A stretch of 64,000 bases of DNA from Clostridium sp. BSD9I1 (GCF_900185645.1 NZ_FYAM01000011.1:186001-250000); one strand, 5' to 3'; counted from the stretch's first letter, positions 52,901-61,438 are shown. Made by a program: numbers and translations. The notes: generated from the sequence alone by a model not told the origin.

Positions 52901-53238
52901 GTTAATTCCAATTGGATTTTTGCCATTTCAAGATCTTCATAGCCACTATGAGCTGCACTATTTCTCTTTATTCTTAACATATGAAGTATATTATCAATAT
53001 CATCTGGAATTAAATCTTCCCTCTTTAATAACTTAATTCTATTGCTATGATTGTTATCATTGGCTAGGAAAGATTCATTAATCTCTTCCATAGAAAACAT
53101 AAATTTAACTACAATTTCTCCAAACATACCACATTTAATGAATGTAGTATTTGAATCTATATAAAGATTTCTCTCCGCTAATCTACCTAAGTTTTCAAGT
53201 ATAGGCCACTTTTCTTTTAAAAAAGTGAAATTACTCAT
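49975..53238 (-). CDS. hsdR: Type I restriction enzyme endonuclease/translocase subunit
   Basis: A 1087-residue HsdR. A DUF4145-like N-terminus (1-130) and coiled coil are followed by the HSDR_N nuclease (about 195-330; AVDYALFIGERLVGFIEAKK with Asp250, Glu264, Lys266) and a superfamily 2 helicase: Walker A MATGTGKTRTV (406-412), DCIIVDEAHRGY (DEAH 512-515), VALTATPALH and LGRATRLCD. Uses ATP to translocate DNA before cleavage at a distance. It is first in the operon, ahead of hsdM and hsdS. No frameshift is seen. Confidence 0.95.
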   Translation of the reverse strand: MSNFTFLKEKWPILENLGRLAERNLYIDSNTTFIKCGMFGEIVVKFMFSMEEINESFLANDNNHSNRIKLLKREDLIPDDIDNILHMLRIKRNSAAHSGYEDLEMAKIQLELTFKLAVWFMQTYGDWSFEPEAFEMPKESDQDENINDITKEYEEKYKALEDELNALKAQEKNKEELEKRKEQGKKASRNIELSEAETRRIIDAQLQGAGWESDTINLRYSKGIRPQKGRNLAIAEWPTYSEEKGNGAVDYALFIGERLVGFIEAKKYSKDVAGTMIESKVYAKGIKEEHESYVVSKWNDYKVPFLFASNGRKYIREIEDKSGVHFLDSRNSRNNTKVLQGWYSPEKLDAMLNENVEYANKSLDELSFEFLQDENSIGLRYYQVDAIKAVEKAIIEEKETALITMATGTGKTRTVLGLIYRLIKTKRYRRILFLVDRTSLGDQALDTFKEVKIEDLKTLNQIYNINGLDEKLIDKETKIHIATVQAMVKRIMYNEDETNIPSVGDYDCIIVDEAHRGYTLDKEMSEGEVDWRDSRDFLSKYKKVIEYFDAFKVALTATPALHTTMIFGAPVYNYSYRDAVIDGYLVDHEPPHLIETELTRDGVHYNKGDKVAKYNKFTGELINGAELDDDIDFEIDQFNKKVIVEAHTRVALEEVAKFIDPENDEGKTLIFAASDAHADMIVRLLKDIFRETIGGVDDDSILKITGAIKDADLAIKKFKNEKYPNVAVTVDLLSTGIDVPRIDKIVFLRRVKSRILYEQMLGRATRLCDSINKTHFEIFDCVRLYEALKDMTNMKPVAANQNTSFKILKETLERVDSIEEKEATVKKVIAKLQRKKKLIDENERLIFKSLCNDKTPEEFIKTLKEVDTDTAVKEIIRSNTLIEYLDEKYTNDEVIIVSDREDKVVSHTRGYGKGKKPEDYINEFKNYIEENKNTIQALEVVCTRPQDLTKESLKQLKAILDNNGFSEEYLKTAWKDLKHEEIVADIIAFIRQQALGSLLESNEERVKRAVTKIKKEYYLTKPQENWINRIEKVMLKEVVIDKETLNTGSFKSQGGGFDRLNEKLFNGSLGEIITKLKTYMFEDREIG

Positions 53239-53536
53239 CTTACGTCCCCCTTACAAATATCACCCTAATATAACATAGTTCTATTATAACGTATATCTGA
53301 TATGCTTCCCATATGTTTTAGTGTTATAAAATTACAAGTAAATATATTTTGTTTTAAATGGATATAAAATTTAGTTTTTTAGTGTCAAACACTAACTATT
53401 TTATACAAATCAAATAAAGAAGATAAAATTATACTTATGCTCTTTTTATCAGAAGTTATTAATTCTCATGAAATAGTACTACTGAATTTGGTACTATTTA
53501 TAAAATAGGTTTATCCTCTAGGAATTTAAATTAAAA
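53239..53536. promoter_or_regulatory. Upstream region of the restriction operon
   Basis: No gene. A 17-bp palindrome at 53379-53395 (TTAGTGTCAAACACTAA) and a 9-bp hairpin AAATAGTAC / GTACTATTT at 53471-53499 lie 140-260 bases before hsdR and could be operators. The sequence AATTTGGTACTATTTA in the second also occurs at about 40079 upstream of the coiled-coil Mrr gene. Confidence 0.4.
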
Positions 53537-53539
53537 AAG

Positions 53540-53561
53540 CATATTAGATTTCTCCAATATG
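53540..53561 (-). terminator. Terminator of a deleted gene
   Basis: CATATT / AATATG stem with a TTTTTT tail leftward. It follows the coding remnant at 53622-53732 by about 60 bases. Confidence 0.55.
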
Positions 53562-53621
53562 TTCATTCTATAAATTATATTATCATAAACTTTTATGAAT
53601 ATTTCAACTATAAACAAACTG

Positions 53622-53732
53622 CTAATAATCCCATTCAATATTATCTAAATTATGCAAATATCTCATTCCTTTATTTTCATCTATGATTTTTATAAAATAC
53701 GCAATCCCATATAAATACTCTTTAAAAATGGA
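53622..53732 (-). pseudogene. C-terminal remnant of an unknown gene
   Basis: About 36 open codons end in a stop: SIFKEYLYGIAYFIKIIDEN, KGMRYLHNLDNIEWDY. Upstream the frame is closed and there is no start codon or ribosome binding site, yet a terminator follows, so this looks like the tail of a deleted gene. I do not recognise the family. Confidence 0.35.
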
Positions 53733-54515
53733 TTAAAGATATAGTAACTTAATGTTGCTGTCTTAATATTTTTTTATAATTAGTCCTAATGTACTGTTTA
53801 TTCTTTAATATTAATTTCTCATAATTCTTTATAAGAAATAGATAAGAGATAAGATGTAACTGATGAAACCGTATAAAAACTTATTTAAGTTGTGCTATCT
53901 TTATTATGATAATTTTACCTTTACTTTTAATTAAAACTCATTATTTATTTTTATAAATGTACTAACATATAGGTAATATTTAATATAAAAATTAAATATA
54001 GGCGTAGCCTCTATTTTTCAAGAAAAAAGAGAGAAAGCGTCTTCAAAATCCTACGGATTTTCAGGCTTATCCCTTATCCCTTTCCCCTTAACCCCCTAGC
54101 CCTCGCTTAACCATGATTTATATATTCTAGTAACAAACTATCTTGTTAATAGAATATTTATATTTATTTCATTTAATAATTTAATATACTTACTTATTCA
54201 ACTAATGTTAAATTTGAATGTTCAAATGTATTATTGTATAGTAAAAATATAAAATAATTAACTTAGATTAATGAGATAAAGCATCTTATGGAGAAAAAAT
54301 ATTAAAATTGCTATTCGAGAATAGAATATGTTAAAGAATATAAAATTTTATACATTTTATTAAGATTTAACTACGGTAAGAGTATAGCATATGTAATATT
54401 TCAATTATTTACCCAAATATGTTATTATTTAATTATAAATGTAACTTTATTCTTTATAAATATACAGATATATTCATTCTGACATACATCTAACAAACTT
54501 AACACTGTTTTATCA
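53733..54515. other. Long AT-rich non-coding stretch before Kiwa
   Basis: No coding frame with a ribosome binding site on either strand. It contains a hairpin AAAATCCTACGGATTTT at about 54047-54063 and, next to it, an unusual C-rich tract described separately. Confidence 0.5.
54071..54102 (-). other. Predicted G-quadruplex-forming tract
   Basis: On the minus strand there are five G-runs: GGG, GGGGG, GGGG, GGG and GGG separated by 3- or 4-base loops (C-runs at 54071-54073, 54078-54080, 54084-54087, 54092-54096, 54100-54102 on the + strand). This satisfies the usual G3+N1-7 rule and is striking in DNA of this base composition. Confidence 0.7.
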
Positions 54516-55172
54516 ATGATAATTAAACACTACATGGAATACCTATTATATAAAAGAAAGGTTGTGTTAATTATAGCTAATGCAAGCGAAACTTGGGGTA
54601 AGATAGAGCTTTATATAATTTCTTTATGGTTACTCTTTGTATTTATAATTATTATAAAAATAGATATTCCATTCTACTTAGGCCCTAACTCATATTTTAT
54701 AGGGCTAAAAGAACTAACAAAAAGAAATGTTCTACCTTTAATTTCATCTTTATTTTTATTTAGTGGTATAATTTTTTTTAGTCGTTTTAAATATAAGTTA
54801 GGTGGTAGTAAAAGAACACCTTTTGAAATAACAAAACTAGAAAATCTCAATCATGATCATCTTGCTTTTCTTACTACCTACATTATTCCACTAATAACCT
54901 TTAACTTTGATAGTCTAAGGTATACGATCGCCTTTTTCTTATTACTCATAATTATTGGAGCTATTTACGTTAAAACAAATATGTTTTATGCAAACCCATC
55001 ATTAGCACTTTTAGGATTTCGTATCTATAAGGTAGATGGTACTTTTAGAACTGGTGATAGACAAGACATTATACTAATTTCAACAGAAAAGCTAGCACTA
55101 GGTATGAAAGTGAGTTATAAAAAACTAGATGAAAAAATTTATTATGTGAGGGTGAAAAATGACAAAAACTGA
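54516..55172 (+). CDS. kwaA: Kiwa anti-phage protein KwaA (membrane subunit)
   Basis: About 190-218 residues with four transmembrane segments (ELYIISLWLLFVFIIIIKID; VLPLISSLFLFSGIIFFSRF; AFLTTYIIPLITFNF; YTIAFFLLLIIIGAIYVKT) and a cytosolic C-terminal beta region (LALLGFRIYKVDGTFRTGDR). In Kiwa the membrane protein senses phage attack at the envelope and partners a DUF4868 protein. The frame opens at ATG 54516 but no ribosome binding site precedes it; translation probably begins near codon 19-25, shortly before KIELYIIS, after AAAGG. It overlaps kwaB by 14 bases. Confidence 0.82.
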   Translation: MIIKHYMEYLLYKRKVVLIIANASETWGKIELYIISLWLLFVFIIIIKIDIPFYLGPNSYFIGLKELTKRNVLPLISSLFLFSGIIFFSRFKYKLGGSKRTPFEITKLENLNHDHLAFLTTYIIPLITFNFDSLRYTIAFFLLLIIIGAIYVKTNMFYANPSLALLGFRIYKVDGTFRTGDRQDIILISTEKLALGMKVSYKKLDEKIYYVRVKNDKN

Positions 55173-56121
55173 GTTAAAAGAAAAACTAGAGATTCTTCTA
55201 GAAAATGAAGAAACCTTGTTAGCAGAAGTTTATTTTATATTAAAACATAATGGAGATACTGATTTGAGATTAGTTGATATTGATGAAGAATCTCAGAATG
55301 AATTAACAATGCAATTTATAAATACAATTCGTCAAGATATTATTAATGATGATGAATTAGATGTCATCAGCATATCTAGCGCTGATGACAGAACAAAAGT
55401 TTTATATGAATATGACCTTGAAGAAATTCCACAAGAATTAACTGCCATGGATGAAATACTCAAGGACGAGGATTTACCTGAATTTTCTTTTAAATGTGAT
55501 AAACTTGATGATATCCGTGGTATTCTTATCTTAATTGAAAATAAAGGACAATCTTTAGTTATTTATAAGCAACACTATCCTATCTTTCTATATAAGAAAG
55601 ATAATACTTTTAACTTAAGAAGACTAGGGGACAGTAAAAGGTTTACTAGGCTTAATGATGATTTTATTAAGATAAATCCTTCCTTTGAATTTTTCAAATT
55701 TAATGGGACTTTATTTATAAAGAAATTAGAAACCCTAGAGAAATTTTTTGGTTTTCACAAAGTAATTCAACAAAAGGCAAAGTCATGTCTAAAACTTATT
55801 GAAGCCGCTGGAATTCTAGAAAACCCTGCAGAGTTAAATATAATGATTGATGATATTTCTTTTGCCCGTAAGCTCACAAAAGTTTCTATTTCATCACCAG
55901 TACTAGGGAAGGTTTCATCGAATACTATAGTAACTTTTAGTAATACTCATCCTGCCTTGAAGGGAAAATTCAAATATAATACTAAAGCAAATAAAATACT
56001 ACTTGATACTAAAAGCTCAAAGAAACTATTTGTTAAACTTTTAAATGATGACTACCTATTATCTGAATTAACACAGCTATATTATGATAGTCTAGCAAAG
56101 GATAATATTAAAACTTTTTAG
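55159..56121 (+). CDS. kwaB: Kiwa anti-phage protein KwaB (DUF4868)
   Basis: A 320-residue soluble DUF4868 protein: LYEYDLEEIPQELTAMDEIL near residue 95, GILILIENKGQSLVIYKQHY near 121, then FLYKKDNTFNLRRLGDSKRF, DDFIKINPSFEFFKFNGTLF and LTKVSISSPVLG. These segments match the effector of the two-gene Kiwa system, which binds DNA and limits phage replication. It starts inside the kwaA end after GAGGGTGAAAA, the expected coupling. Both genes look intact, so the system may be active. Confidence 0.88.
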   Translation: MTKTELKEKLEILLENEETLLAEVYFILKHNGDTDLRLVDIDEESQNELTMQFINTIRQDIINDDELDVISISSADDRTKVLYEYDLEEIPQELTAMDEILKDEDLPEFSFKCDKLDDIRGILILIENKGQSLVIYKQHYPIFLYKKDNTFNLRRLGDSKRFTRLNDDFIKINPSFEFFKFNGTLFIKKLETLEKFFGFHKVIQQKAKSCLKLIEAAGILENPAELNIMIDDISFARKLTKVSISSPVLGKVSSNTIVTFSNTHPALKGKFKYNTKANKILLDTKSSKKLFVKLLNDDYLLSELTQLYYDSLAKDNIKTF

Positions 56122-56226
56122 CTTAACTTGATAATAGGTCATAATAACTAGTATTATACTTAATATGAGAGCTTCAACATTTAGTAGGTTGTGTTATTTA
56201 ATAAAAAAACATTTTTTAAGCACATC

Positions 56227-56262
56227 AAAAAACCTAGAAGCTTTAAAACTTCTAGGTTTTTT
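56227..56262. terminator. Strong terminator after Kiwa
   Basis: A perfect 14-bp stem (AAAAAACCTAGAAG / CTTCTAGGTTTTTT) with an 8-nt loop, T-runs on both strands. It directly abuts the tRNA-like 3' end on the minus strand. Confidence 0.9.
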
Positions 56263-56308
56263 GGTGCGGCGGGGAGGATCCGAAACCCCGACCAACTGGG
56301 TCAACACC
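56262..56308 (-). pseudogene. tRNA 3'-end-like fragment
   Basis: Read leftward the sequence resembles the 3' half of a tRNA: GGTCGGGGTTTCGGATCC (T-arm-like), TCCCCGCCGC (acceptor-like) and ACCA, followed at once by a terminator. The matching 5' acceptor strand TGCGGCG is absent upstream and the T-stem is imperfect, so it is not a complete tRNA gene. Such fragments are typical attachment-site scars of integrative elements. Confidence 0.5.
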
Positions 56309-56391
56309 TACTAATCTTAGTATATATTAATATAGTCATAAACCCTCTTATTTAGCTAATTAAGCGTATATATTAAATTACCATTGATTAA

Positions 56392-56632
56392 CTAATTCCA
56401 TTGTATTGGTTGTAGTCGTGGTTGTAGTATAACTTTAATTTGCTCATTAATATATTGTGCATTTATCTTACTCTATTTCTAACTAATATGGAAAAATATT
56501 AACCTTTTTAACCTAATATACTACAAATGAAGTAATATCAACACTTTTAATGGGATGGAACTTTATTCTAAAACCTAACGTATGTTAATAAAAAACTTAA
56601 CCTTCATGCGGCAACTAAGGCAAACAAATTTA
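56392..56632 (-). other. Stretch beside the tRNA-like scar with a possible coding remnant
   Basis: A short leftward frame ending at 56392 reads KINAQYINEQIKVILQPRLQ, PIQWN and stops, without a start; it may be the tail of a deleted gene. The remaining bases between 56309 and 56632 hold nothing I can define. Confidence 0.25.
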
Positions 56633-56863
56633 TCAGTATATCTTTCTTATTATCTCTGCACACTTACTTTCAAATTTGCTTAGAAAATTTTCTAACTTTC
56701 CATCTTCACCATATAAAAATATACTATATGCTACACTTTTTATAGATGCATTTAGAATAAATTTCTTATCTTTATGCCTAAACATACCAATATTCTTCTT
56801 GTTATTAGAAAAGTTTCTTAAATAAAATTTAGGGACATAATGCTGATCCTTTATAATACTCAA
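56633..56863 (-). pseudogene. Truncated DUF4238 protein, N-terminal fragment
   Basis: Starts at TTG after GGAGGTAGCATAAA and reads MSIIKDQHYVPKFYLRNFSN, the hallmark opening of DUF4238 proteins, which usually have 250-350 residues. The frame stops after 76 codons. The remaining domain is missing, so the gene is truncated and probably inactive. It is close to the tRNA-like scar and the stray C-terminal frame, in keeping with deletion at this point. Confidence 0.7.
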
Positions 56864-56977
56864 TTTATGCTACCTCCATAATTTAGAAAACATATATTCT
56901 ATTAATTGGATAAGACTAATTCTGTATAAAATACTGTATTCACTATTAACAAGATACTTATTAGGTTGATTTATAAT

Positions 56978-58009
56978 TTATCTATCTCTATATCTCAAAT
57001 AAAGTTCATATTTATTGAACGCATATTTTATAGCAAAGCTTAATGGTTCCTTCTTGGAAAACTTAGTGCATTTCTTATCTATATAATCTATAATTTCTTT
57101 TTCAGTTAGATTTACTTTTCCAATTTCTTCAATATCACTTATTGTATCATAAATTGCCTCTGCCTTTCCTTCAACATAATCATATACCCTACTATGACGA
57201 TATTTTGATTTCAAATTCAACAATTTCAAATAATTTTCTACTAAACTTTCATTCGTATTTATTTCTATCTTACGTTTTATTATGTCATTATCAAATTTAA
57301 GCTTGTCCCCAATTTGTACATTATATGGCGAGTATATAGGCATATACACATCCGTACCTTTACCTTCTGACTTTTTATTACAAGCGGTACAAGATGGTAT
57401 AAGATTATAAGCATTCATGGATAAAAACGGGAATTTTCTTTTAGGTAAAAAATGCTCTATTTCATTATTAGATATACTAATTGTTGTATCCATATCACAA
57501 TATGGACATATCTCAATATTATTCTCTTTTTTAAAATTTATATGAAACGTTTTTCTATCATAAAACTTTTTTTCATATTTTTTTCTATCAATTAATAGCC
57601 AAATATTATGATAGTCAAAAAACATTTCATAAAAAAAATCTATAAATAAGAACTTGAATTCATCACTAATACTTTCTTCTTTAATATTATAATTTCCTCT
57701 ATTTATCTCATTATTTTGAAACAAGAATATTTTATAGTTATCTTCCAATTCTTTTAATGAGTTTTTACTTATTATTTGTTCTATTAAATTGCCAAGGCTG
57801 ACTTTTTTGGTTTTTCTCTTATTTAAATAGTTAATTAAAATTCTCGAGCTCCCACGCTTTATACTTATATCATTTTTTATATTTTCAGTGAATGATATAC
57901 TTAAAGACTGACTTTTGTAATAAATTATCTCTTCAAATAATGGTTCTATTAACTTATATCTAAAATCATTTAAAATAGTTTTATTAATTTCATTTGTTAT
58001 CTTCCACAT
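56978..58009 (-). CDS. HNH endonuclease, PtuB-like
   Basis: About 343 residues. The HNH domain is complete: CPYCDM (Cys168, Cys171), NEIEHFLPKRKFPFLSMNAY with the catalytic His186 and conserved Asn residues, and CTACNKKSEG (Cys207, Cys210) completing a zinc site. The N-terminal 160 residues are helical and unrecognised. The start is the ATG six bases after GGTGATG, within the end of the ATPase gene (20-base overlap). A zinc-binding HNH nuclease coupled to an AAA15-type ATPase is the layout of Septu (PtuA-PtuB) and some retron effectors. Confidence 0.8.
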   Translation of the reverse strand: MWKITNEINKTILNDFRYKLIEPLFEEIIYYKSQSLSISFTENIKNDISIKRGSSRILINYLNKRKTKKVSLGNLIEQIISKNSLKELEDNYKIFLFQNNEINRGNYNIKEESISDEFKFLFIDFFYEMFFDYHNIWLLIDRKKYEKKFYDRKTFHINFKKENNIEICPYCDMDTTISISNNEIEHFLPKRKFPFLSMNAYNLIPSCTACNKKSEGKGTDVYMPIYSPYNVQIGDKLKFDNDIIKRKIEINTNESLVENYLKLLNLKSKYRHSRVYDYVEGKAEAIYDTISDIEEIGKVNLTEKEIIDYIDKKCTKFSKKEPLSFAIKYAFNKYELYLRYRDR

Positions 58010-59489
58010 TTTCATCACCAATCTCATTTAATCTTTTAAATACCTCATATTTAAAATAAGATTCACCTAAATTACTCATTATTTCTTCAAGTTCCTCTTT
58101 CGTTGCCATATCGATCATTGATAATATTTTTTTCTCTATATTATTTTTAGTATTGCTACTTTTAAATAATTTCCTATTTATTTCTCTTTCATTCGCAAGA
58201 AAAGTATTAAAATTAGGATGCTTTATATCTCCTTCTTCTAAAATTAAGATATTTTCAGGGAAGAGCATATTAATAAAAGCATGGTTATGAGTGCTTATTA
58301 AAAAATGCACTCTATATTCGTTAAATAGAAGATTTATTACTGTAATTAATTGCTTTACCCATGAGTAATTGAGGTGGATTTCTGGTTCTTCCAATATTAT
58401 TAATGAACCATCTTGCATTGTTGATAATAAATAAAATAACCTACATAGAAATATCTTTTCACCTGTACTCATTTTATAAAGAGATAGTATCTCATTATCT
58501 TTTTCAATAAAAAATTCATTAATAAAAATTTTTTTCTTTGAAACAAGCCTATACAATAAACTTACATTGAAAAAACTTCCTTCAATGAATTTCTTAAAAT
58601 TAAGCTTCTCATTATACGAAAAACTTATATCACTTTCATCATCTATTATAATTGTATTATCACAATAATCACTCCAAAAGTTTTCACTCATAACATAATC
58701 TATAAAATCATATTCATTATGGAAACTCGTATTTCTTAAGAATTCTTCCCAATTATTAAACCCTTCTTCTTCATAAAACTCTTCAAAAATTTCATATTTT
58801 TCATTTTCATTAAAATCAAAATTTCTATATACATACAAATATTCTAAAAACTTAAATCCTAAAGAAATAAAAAAATTTTTCAAATCATCATTTTTATAAA
58901 AATATTTTATAAAAAATTCTATTATACCTTTAGATATATCCATACCAAAGCCTGTACTTGTATAAAGTTTATCAATAGACTTAACTTTCAACAACTTATG
59001 CCCTATATAATTCCAATTATAATCATTGGGATAATCAACATCAAAATATGACACTATAATATTTGTAGGTAGTTTATTTTGAATATCATCATAAGTTATA
59101 GTTCTTTCACTCTTTTCTCCTATGTAAGTTTTTGTTTTTCCATCGAACTCTAACAGTAACTTCTTTCTTCCATTAATAGAGAAAAATATTTCTTGCTCTA
59201 TTTTCTCAATAATTATATCTTCACATTGTTCTTTTTCAGTAGAATATATTATTTTAAAATCACTTGGTATTCTATTATGAAATCTTTGCAAATTTTTAAA
59301 CACATGAGTTATAAAACTTAAAATTGTAGTTTTTCCAGCACCATTTTCACCAACAAATACTGTTAAATTTATATTTTCATATATTCTATCCATCAATTTA
59401 TTATTTTTTCTATCATTATAATCATAGAACTTTATTTCTATATCTTTAAACTTTTTATAATTCTTAACATATAAATATTTTAATATCAA
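57990..59489 (-). CDS. AAA15/OLD-type ATPase, PtuA-like
   Basis: A 499-residue ABC-like ATPase: KNYKKFKDIEIKFYD at the start, Walker A VFVGENGAGKTTILSF (47-54), signature MSTGEKIFLC (341-346), Walker B SLIILEEPEIHLN (about 363-370) and STHNHAF (His401). The middle is a long acidic insertion. There is no TOPRIM domain, so it is not a classical OLD nuclease and needs the HNH partner for cutting. It starts at TTG after AGGAGGCACAA. Predicted function: phage-sensing ATPase of a Septu-like system. Confidence 0.8.
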   Translation of the reverse strand: MILKYLYVKNYKKFKDIEIKFYDYNDRKNNKLMDRIYENINLTVFVGENGAGKTTILSFITHVFKNLQRFHNRIPSDFKIIYSTEKEQCEDIIIEKIEQEIFFSINGRKKLLLEFDGKTKTYIGEKSERTITYDDIQNKLPTNIIVSYFDVDYPNDYNWNYIGHKLLKVKSIDKLYTSTGFGMDISKGIIEFFIKYFYKNDDLKNFFISLGFKFLEYLYVYRNFDFNENEKYEIFEEFYEEEGFNNWEEFLRNTSFHNEYDFIDYVMSENFWSDYCDNTIIIDDESDISFSYNEKLNFKKFIEGSFFNVSLLYRLVSKKKIFINEFFIEKDNEILSLYKMSTGEKIFLCRLFYLLSTMQDGSLIILEEPEIHLNYSWVKQLITVINLLFNEYRVHFLISTHNHAFINMLFPENILILEEGDIKHPNFNTFLANEREINRKLFKSSNTKNNIEKKILSMIDMATKEELEEIMSNLGESYFKYEVFKRLNEIGDENVEDNK

Positions 59490-59628
59490 TTGTGCCTCCT
59501 ATAAATAATATTTTTCTGTCTGCATAAATCATAAGGAAATTATACCATATTTCTACAATTAAAGTTATTTTTATTATTTTACTTAATATAAATATTGAGC
59601 TTTTAACATAATAAAAAGAAGAGGTGAT

Positions 59629-60264
59629 TTAAGCCTCTTCATGTAATTTAATATATTTGTATAATGTATTCCTAACAATACCCAACATCTTAGCGAATGC
59701 TGAAGCAGACATATCGCCATAAGCGCCCTCTTTAAACTTCTTGTACCCTCTAATAAAGTCCTTGGGTAATTCAGCTTTTGATCTTCCTAATTGCTTTCCC
59801 TTTGCTCTAGCGACTGCCACCCCTTGATTAAATACGTTCAATCGTCTTTTCACGTTCCTGTTGGGCCATGTGGGCCTTTAGAGTGAAAATATATCAGCTA
59901 TCATATTTTATATGCTGCTATCTTGGATTTTCTCCCATTCATTTAGATATGGAGTATCTAACGCAATAACTCTAATACCGCCAGCCTTTAACTTCTTAAA
60001 TTCAATGATTACGTCGTCAGCACTTCTGCCAAGTCCATCAATATCAGTAATGATTAATATATCATCTTGTCTAAGTTTAGATTTTAAGTTATTATATTGT
60101 GTCCTATGATCTGCTTGAATATTTCCAGATATTCTTTCCTCGATCAATTCATGAAACTTAAAATTATTAACTGTTGCGTATTGCTCCAATGTTATTCTTT
60201 GACGGTCTGTAGTTTGTTTTTCCTTTTGTGTACTTATTCTCGTATATCCAAATATCATATACAT
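59629..60264 (-). pseudogene. Broken serine recombinase (resolvase/invertase family)
   Basis: The N-terminal catalytic domain survives at 59908-60264: MIFGYTRISTQKEKQTTDRQ with the nucleophilic serine, DILIITDIDGLGRSADDVII and GGIRVIALDT. After QDSSI a TAA replaces the next codon, then frameshifts break KAHMAQQEREKTIERI-type sequence, and the C-terminal helix-turn-helix resumes at 59629-59853 with AKGKQLGRSKAELP and ASAFAKMLGIVRNTLYKYI. At least one stop and two frameshifts are visible, so it is inactive. Its 5' end cuts into the helicase gene upstream. Confidence 0.85.
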
Positions 60265-61438
60265 ACTTAGGATTAAATATGTCCGCTATTTCTTCTGCAT
60301 GTTTTAGCAGTGTAGAAAATACCACGATTTTCTTATTTTTAACGTATTCTAAATAAGTATCTACTATTAAATTATTTCTATCTGGCACATAAAGCTTGCT
60401 TTCTAAATCACTTGAATTATACTTAATTCCATTTATCCTAACACTCTGCAAATCCACATTGGTTTTAACTCTAATGCATCTTATAGGCACAAGTTCTCCA
60501 AGCTCCACAGCTGTTTTTAAATCCAATTTATGGGCTACATTTTTAAATAATTCTAATATACTTTCCCCATCAGCTCTTTCAGGAGTTGCAGTCAGTCCTA
60601 ACGTAAATTCAGGCTTAAAATAACTAAGTAACTTTTTATAAGTTTCCGCTGCTCCATGATGTGCTTCATCAATTATTATGTATTTAAAATCCTCAGGACT
60701 AAAATCCTTTAAGTTTGCATTCATGCTTTGAATCGTTGCACATAATATAAAGGCATCCTTTTCCTTTCTATCACCTTTAAACACTCCACAGCTTTTGTCA
60801 TTCCACAAACTCTTAAATGTATTTTCCGCTTGATTTATAAGTTCATCGGTGTGAGCTATAAAAAAAGTTCTTTTATTAACCCCCTTGGCATCCTCCACTG
60901 CAGTAACAGTTTTACCCGTACCCGTTGCATGATAAAGTAAGGCTATGGATTCTCCATTTTCTCTCATAGCCTTTAAATTATCTAAAGCTTGTTTTTGATG
61001 TTCTTTAAGTTCTAAAATCTTACCCTTTTGTTTAGGAAGAAAGTCTTCTATTTCTTTAAAAGTAGGAAGCTCTCCTAAGAAAGTTAAAAGCTGATCTTTA
61101 ACCCTTTCCTTATGATCTTTAAGCTGCCCATATGTCCATCTATAAACCTTCCAATTTTCATATATTAAGCTATTTTGCTTAAGTAAATCATCATAGTACT
61201 TTTCATTGGAAACCTTGTTTGGATTGTGATAGGTTTCCCCATCTATTTCAACTGCTACCTTTTTTCCATCACATAGCAGTGCAAAATCTATAAATCTGTT
61301 TTTACCGTATATATCTACAAAGGGATGCTGAATTACTATACTGTTTGCCTTTTCAGGCCCAAAGGTTTCACAAAACACTTCTATAAATAAATCCTCAGCA
61401 GCGCTTCCAAGCTTAATGTAATCCTCTTTAATTGCCAT
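60265..61438 (-). pseudogene. Truncated DEAD/DEAH helicase with N-terminal nuclease-like domain
   Basis: An N-terminal PD-(D/E)XK-like region (VDIYGKNRFIDFALLCDGKK, VAVEIDGETYHN) is followed by the first helicase domain: Walker A HATGTGKTVTAVED, IIIDEAHHGAAETYK and LGLTATPERADG. The second domain begins (KKIVVFSTLLKHAEEIADIF) but is lost at FNPKY where the recombinase starts; the open frame continues to 60167 by reading recombinase DNA out of frame. Motifs V and VI are missing, so the ATPase should not work. The ATG follows AAGGGTGATAT. Confidence 0.82.

Noticed and set aside
54071-54102. Telomere-like repeat array
   Set aside because: C-runs are irregular and occur once; a G-quadruplex description fits the sequence without implying a chromosome end.
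56262-56308. Complete tRNA gene
   Set aside because: No matching 5' acceptor strand or D-arm is present and the T-stem is imperfect; only a 3'-end-like fragment remains.
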